In this document: positions 61,009-64,000 of the stretch, in pieces
How the letters are laid out: each line of letters begins with the position of its first letter
How positions within the stretch are numbered: position 1 is the stretch's first letter
Assembly: GCA_964386635.1 (NCBI GenBank)
Contig: CAYLRO010000002.1
Location: 1 to 64,000 of the forward strand
Length of the DNA stretch: 64,000 bases
Direction: 5' to 3'
Source of the DNA: Sabulitectum sp964386635
Lineage (GTDB): Bacteria > Fermentibacterota > Fermentibacteria > Fermentibacterales > JCC-6
Notes under the pieces: generated by a model
Databases searched by the model: none
Told to the model about the DNA's origin: nothing
The model's input: the letters and a program-made list of their open reading frames with translations, nothing else
Translations under genes and position numbers: made by a program

Positions 61009-61716
61009 TTGAAGATACCGCTGATCGTGATACCAACTTACAACGAGTTGGAGAACATTAAGGAGATGATACCAAAACTCCTTGATCTGCCTTTGAAGGC
61101 CCACGTACTTGTTGTTGATGACTCAAGTCCTGACGGAACAGGGGAAGCTGTTAAGGCTTTAGCTGATACCGGCAGGGTGCATCTGCTGTCCAGGGCTGTT
61201 AAAAACGGTCTTGGCCAGGCATATGTGGCCGGATTCGGCTGGGCCCTTGAACGGGATTGCTACGATCCTGTAGTTCAGATGGATGCCGATTTTTCTCACA
61301 ATCCCGAAAAGGTCCCTGATCTGGTCCGGAGTCTGGAGAGTTTCGACATTGCCATAGGCTCCAGGTATTCAAACGGGGTGAATGTGGTTAACTGGCCTCT
61401 CCACCGACTGATGCTTTCATGGTTCGCTAACAAGTATTCGAAATTCGTAACCGGCCTTCCTGTTGATGATGCCACTGGAGGCTTCAAGGCTTTCAGGCGA
61501 TCTGCTCTTGAAAAACTTGATCTGAGCTCCATCTGCTCTGACGGTTATTCATTCCAGATTGAAGTCACCTACAAGCTCTACAAGGCAGGTTGTTCATTGA
61601 CCGAGGTTCCCATAGTTTTTGTAGACCGACATTCAGGAACCAGTAAAATGTCACGATCAATCGTCTGGGAAGCCACCTGGATGGTCTGGCGAATTAGATT
61701 CCCCTGGCTTTTCTGA
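61009..61716 (+). CDS. Polyprenol-phosphate mannose synthase-like glycosyltransferase (GT2, DPM1-like)
   Basis: A 235-residue family-2 glycosyltransferase, start TTG 61009 with GGAGGGTGGGG upstream; an earlier in-frame start would add 33 unconserved residues. It opens with KIPLIVIPTYNELENIKEM, then VLVVDDSSPDGTGEAV, NGLGQAYVAGFGWAL and the D-x-D motif QMDADFSHNPEKVPDL (about 87). A late SIGSRYSNG-type strand and GFKAFRR follow, as in DPM1. The short C-terminus lacks membrane helices. It likely moves mannose or a related sugar from GDP-sugar to a polyprenyl phosphate, which would fit with gmd. A secreted propeller gene follows 9 bases later. Confidence 0.9.
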   Translation: MKIPLIVIPTYNELENIKEMIPKLLDLPLKAHVLVVDDSSPDGTGEAVKALADTGRVHLLSRAVKNGLGQAYVAGFGWALERDCYDPVVQMDADFSHNPEKVPDLVRSLESFDIAIGSRYSNGVNVVNWPLHRLMLSWFANKYSKFVTGLPVDDATGGFKAFRRSALEKLDLSSICSDGYSFQIEVTYKLYKAGCSLTEVPIVFVDRHSGTSKMSRSIVWEATWMVWRIRFPWLF

Positions 61717-61725
61717 GAGGACGAA

Positions 61726-63972
61726 ATGCAGATTCTTCTTTGCATGCTGCTGGCAGCTGCCCCTGAATGGGAGCTGACCACCTCGCTTTCCTATATTTAC
61801 AGTGCGGTTTCTGATGGAAACGGCGGAGTCTGGTGCGCTTCTTCCGGAGGTGCATTCCACTACTCTCCCTCAGAGGGAATAGATACGATCTACTCCTGTC
61901 CGGAGCAGCTGCCTCTTCCGGACTGCAGGGATATTCTGAAAGATTCATCGGGAAGGCTCTGGTTTGCAACCGGCGGCGAGGGTCTTGTTATGTTCGACGG
62001 TAACAACTGGAGCACATACTCAAGCTTTGAAGGTATTCCAGGCCAGGGAATTGTCACCTCTCTGGCTGAGTCTGCCGGTGAGATATGGGTAGGCTGCTCC
62101 GGGGGTTTTGCCCACGGAGATATTAACGGATTTACTCCTGTCGGTGATGCTCTTTCCGCAGACGATGTGTACTCTGTTTCCACAAGGAATGATACCCTGT
62201 GGCTGTGCACCAATAAGGGTATCTTTTCTCTCCATGATCCAGGCAACCCCCTTAATCCCGCTTCCTGGGAACACTGGGAGGAAACTCAGTTCCTTCAATT
62301 GAGAAAAGTCCGAGTTGGTACATCAGCGGTTTATGCCTGTGGAGACAGCGGGGCAGTTGCCCTTTCTCCAGGGATGACCAGCTTCCAGTACATTCTGGAC
62401 TATTCTCAAGCTGCGGACAGTTCAGTCATCGATATTATGGAGACTGGTTCAGGCCTTCTTGCAGCCTGCAGGGGAATTGTTTACCGGCAGGCTGGAGAGT
62501 CCTGGGAAAAGGAGGGCACAGGGCTTCCAATGTTCTACTGGCCTACCTGTCTCTTCGAAATCGATGAAACCGTTCACTGCGGATTCACCTACCAGACAAC
62601 TCTTGGCAACCTGGTAAATACACAATCAGGCCTTGGTTTTTACTCTCTTTCTCAGAACATCTGGACCAATTTTACCATTCCAGGGCTGCAGAGTACCCGG
62701 GTTCATCAGATGGCTTCTGCAGATGACGGCAGGCTGTATGCTGCAACCTATCAAAGAGGAGTTCAGGCCTACTATCCGGGGTATGGCTGGAGAGGCTACG
62801 AATCTGAAGACGGCATGCCCAGCGGATTTCAAACATTCTCTTTAACAGAGGATCCTGATAACGGGATATGGGCTTCTTCTTATCATTACGGACTATCCTG
62901 GATAAGGGATAACGGTGACTGGTTCAGTGAAGGCGACACTATCATCACATTTGTACGGGACTCTATCGAGAACTACGGTCCGAACACAACCATTGTCCTT
63001 GCTCCTATTCCCAACAACCAGCCTGTGATAATGGCAAATCAGAGCAATGGTGTCTGGGTTGGATTCGAGCAGTTTGATCCTGCAGGCGCACCTGATGAAT
63101 CCAGCGGTATTCTCGGTATGAACGGGGATCCTCTGGGAACAATGAACTGGGCAGGAAGAACTGAAAACAGTGGAATCGCTGCTGTAAGCATTCAGAGCCT
63201 CTACCCGGTGAGCAATGACAGTCTCTGGATCTCATTCAAGAACGGCGGCGGCTGTCAGCTGCTGGTTCACTCGGGAAATCCAGCAGATGACTCAGAGGAT
63301 ACCTGGTATCCAGGTTCAGGAGTTGCATACTCAACAGTAGACGGCCTTCCCTCCGGAGAGGTTTTCTGCTTCACCAGTCTTCCTGGAGTGGGGCTTATTG
63401 CAGGCACTTCTTCAGGTCTGGCAAAGTGGACAGGTTCAGGTTTCACAGAGTACGGAGACATTACGGAACCTGTTAAGACCATGTACCCTGACCGGACAGG
63501 CAGACTCTGGTGTTTAAGCGAATCCGGGATTTACCGGGTGATTGACGGTGAATCCAGCATTTTCAACGCTCTGAACAGTGATTTCAAGCCTTCAACACCT
63601 TACGACAGGGAGTATTCAACAGAAGACGAGATCAGCGGCGGGGTTTTCTTTTCCTCGATCAAGGGCTTATGGACTGTGTTTCAGGCCGGTGATGGAGGCA
63701 GTCAGAACGGTTCGGGCCTCAGCTTCTATCCTCAGCCCTTCATATACGGAGAAGATGTCCTGTATTTCACAGGACCTGAAGAGAACATACCGGTAACTGT
63801 GGATTTCTTCCGGCTTTCAGGTTCTTATGCGGGAACTGTTGAAGCAACATCAGTTTCCCAGTGGAGCTGGGACGGCAGCCTGAATAACAAAATTGTGGCT
63901 TCTGGTGTGTACATTGTAATAGTTACCGTGGGAGATACGGTGTTTACTGAAAAGATAACGGTGGTAAGATGA
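61726..63972 (+). CDS. Secreted beta-propeller protein with sorting-type C-terminal domain
   Basis: A 748-residue secreted protein with a short signal peptide (QILLCMLLAAA). Repeated two-component-regulator-propeller-like units follow: DGNGGVWCASSGGAFHYSP, DSSGRLWFATGGEGLVMFDGNNWSTY, GEIWVGCSGGFAHGD, DTLWLCTNKGIFSLHD and DRTGRLWCLSESGIYRV. At least a dozen strand pairs suggest one or two propellers. The C-terminus is FFRLSGSYAGTVE with GVYIVIVTVGD, the sorting-type fold with S-G-S in place of S-G-R. The start is ATG 61726 behind GAGGACG. It overlaps the next start by 4 bases. Confidence 0.82.
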   Translation: MQILLCMLLAAAPEWELTTSLSYIYSAVSDGNGGVWCASSGGAFHYSPSEGIDTIYSCPEQLPLPDCRDILKDSSGRLWFATGGEGLVMFDGNNWSTYSSFEGIPGQGIVTSLAESAGEIWVGCSGGFAHGDINGFTPVGDALSADDVYSVSTRNDTLWLCTNKGIFSLHDPGNPLNPASWEHWEETQFLQLRKVRVGTSAVYACGDSGAVALSPGMTSFQYILDYSQAADSSVIDIMETGSGLLAACRGIVYRQAGESWEKEGTGLPMFYWPTCLFEIDETVHCGFTYQTTLGNLVNTQSGLGFYSLSQNIWTNFTIPGLQSTRVHQMASADDGRLYAATYQRGVQAYYPGYGWRGYESEDGMPSGFQTFSLTEDPDNGIWASSYHYGLSWIRDNGDWFSEGDTIITFVRDSIENYGPNTTIVLAPIPNNQPVIMANQSNGVWVGFEQFDPAGAPDESSGILGMNGDPLGTMNWAGRTENSGIAAVSIQSLYPVSNDSLWISFKNGGGCQLLVHSGNPADDSEDTWYPGSGVAYSTVDGLPSGEVFCFTSLPGVGLIAGTSSGLAKWTGSGFTEYGDITEPVKTMYPDRTGRLWCLSESGIYRVIDGESSIFNALNSDFKPSTPYDREYSTEDEISGGVFFSSIKGLWTVFQAGDGGSQNGSGLSFYPQPFIYGEDVLYFTGPEENIPVTVDFFRLSGSYAGTVEATSVSQWSWDGSLNNKIVASGVYIVIVTVGDTVFTEKITVVR

Positions 63973-64000
63973 GCGGACTGACCGTAAGAAGAATTACACA
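63969..64000 (+). CDS. 5' end of a further gene (partial), translationally coupled
   Basis: ATG 63969-63971 overlaps the TGA 63970-63972 of the propeller gene. Ten codons follow (SGLTVRRIT) before the window ends. Nothing can be said about its product. Confidence 0.4.
   Translation, partial: MSGLTVRRIT

Noticed and set aside
1..64000. tRNA, rRNA, CRISPR, IS elements or prophage
   Set aside because: I looked for repeat-spacer arrays, transposase motifs, tRNA-like cloverleaf ends and rRNA signatures in the gaps between genes and found none. The gaps are mostly under 250 bases.

Overview
The window is about 64 kb of gene-dense bacterial DNA of roughly 50% GC. It holds 44 complete protein genes and two partial genes cut by the window edges. 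No rRNA, tRNA, CRISPR array, insertion sequence or phage gene was recognised. The cell is Gram-negative: there are outer-membrane barrels, a patatin-barrel protein and many lipoproteins with clear lipoboxes. Five large secreted proteins end in the same C-terminal beta-domain (V-x-D/S-x-S-G-R followed by G-x-Y-x-x-x), like FlgD-Ig or type IX secretion sorting domains. One of them is a gingipain-type C25 protease. Together with DUF1015, DUF1846, PrsW and a TrmB regulator this suggests an uncultured lineage near the FCB group, such as Fermentibacterota or Aegiribacteria. That placement is inference from gene content.

Layout. 1-12.4 kb: end of a LarB-like gene, a sugar-nucleotide epimerase, a PHP phosphoesterase, a hybrid histidine kinase with two solute-binding sensor domains, an S41 protease, a TrmB regulator divergent from a secreted FG-GAP protein across a perfect dyad, and a nucleotidyltransferase. 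12.4-28.4 kb: a soluble-adenylyl-cyclase-like giant, a structured non-coding leader before a 980-residue GNAT fusion, a ferric-reductase-like flavocytochrome, two radical SAM proteins, a saccharopine-dehydrogenase-like enzyme and several lipoproteins. 28.4-40 kb: an NSS-family symporter, two secreted proteins each interrupted by one in-frame TGA, a patatin-barrel protein, a cupin, the C25 protease and an acidic lipoprotein. 40-51.6 kb: an eIF2B-like/AddB/AddA operon, then gmd, DUF1015, a lipoprotein, a thioredoxin-fold protein and sulfate adenylyltransferase. 51.7-64 kb: two paralogous fibronectin/propeller lipoproteins, a minus-strand envelope operon (barrel, barrel-SppA fusion, DUF1846, PrsW), a dolichol-phosphate-mannose-synthase-like transferase and a secreted propeller protein.

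The main discovery candidate is the pair at 30409-32628 and 32762-33751. In both, the reading frame runs through a single TGA and the second half keeps its domain pattern to a normal C-terminus. In both, a perfect 7-bp hairpin with G in the first two loop bases follows at the spacing expected of a bacterial SECIS element (loop starting 33 and 24 nt after the TGA). TGA is an ordinary stop elsewhere in the window, so wholesale reassignment is unlikely. These look like undescribed selenoproteins among secreted structural proteins. Assembly error or decay is the alternative.

Other items worth attention are the 300-nt structured leader at about 16.2-16.5 kb, the perfect 12-bp dyad over a promoter at 27.1 kb, and the fusion of an outer-membrane-like domain to an SppA protease.
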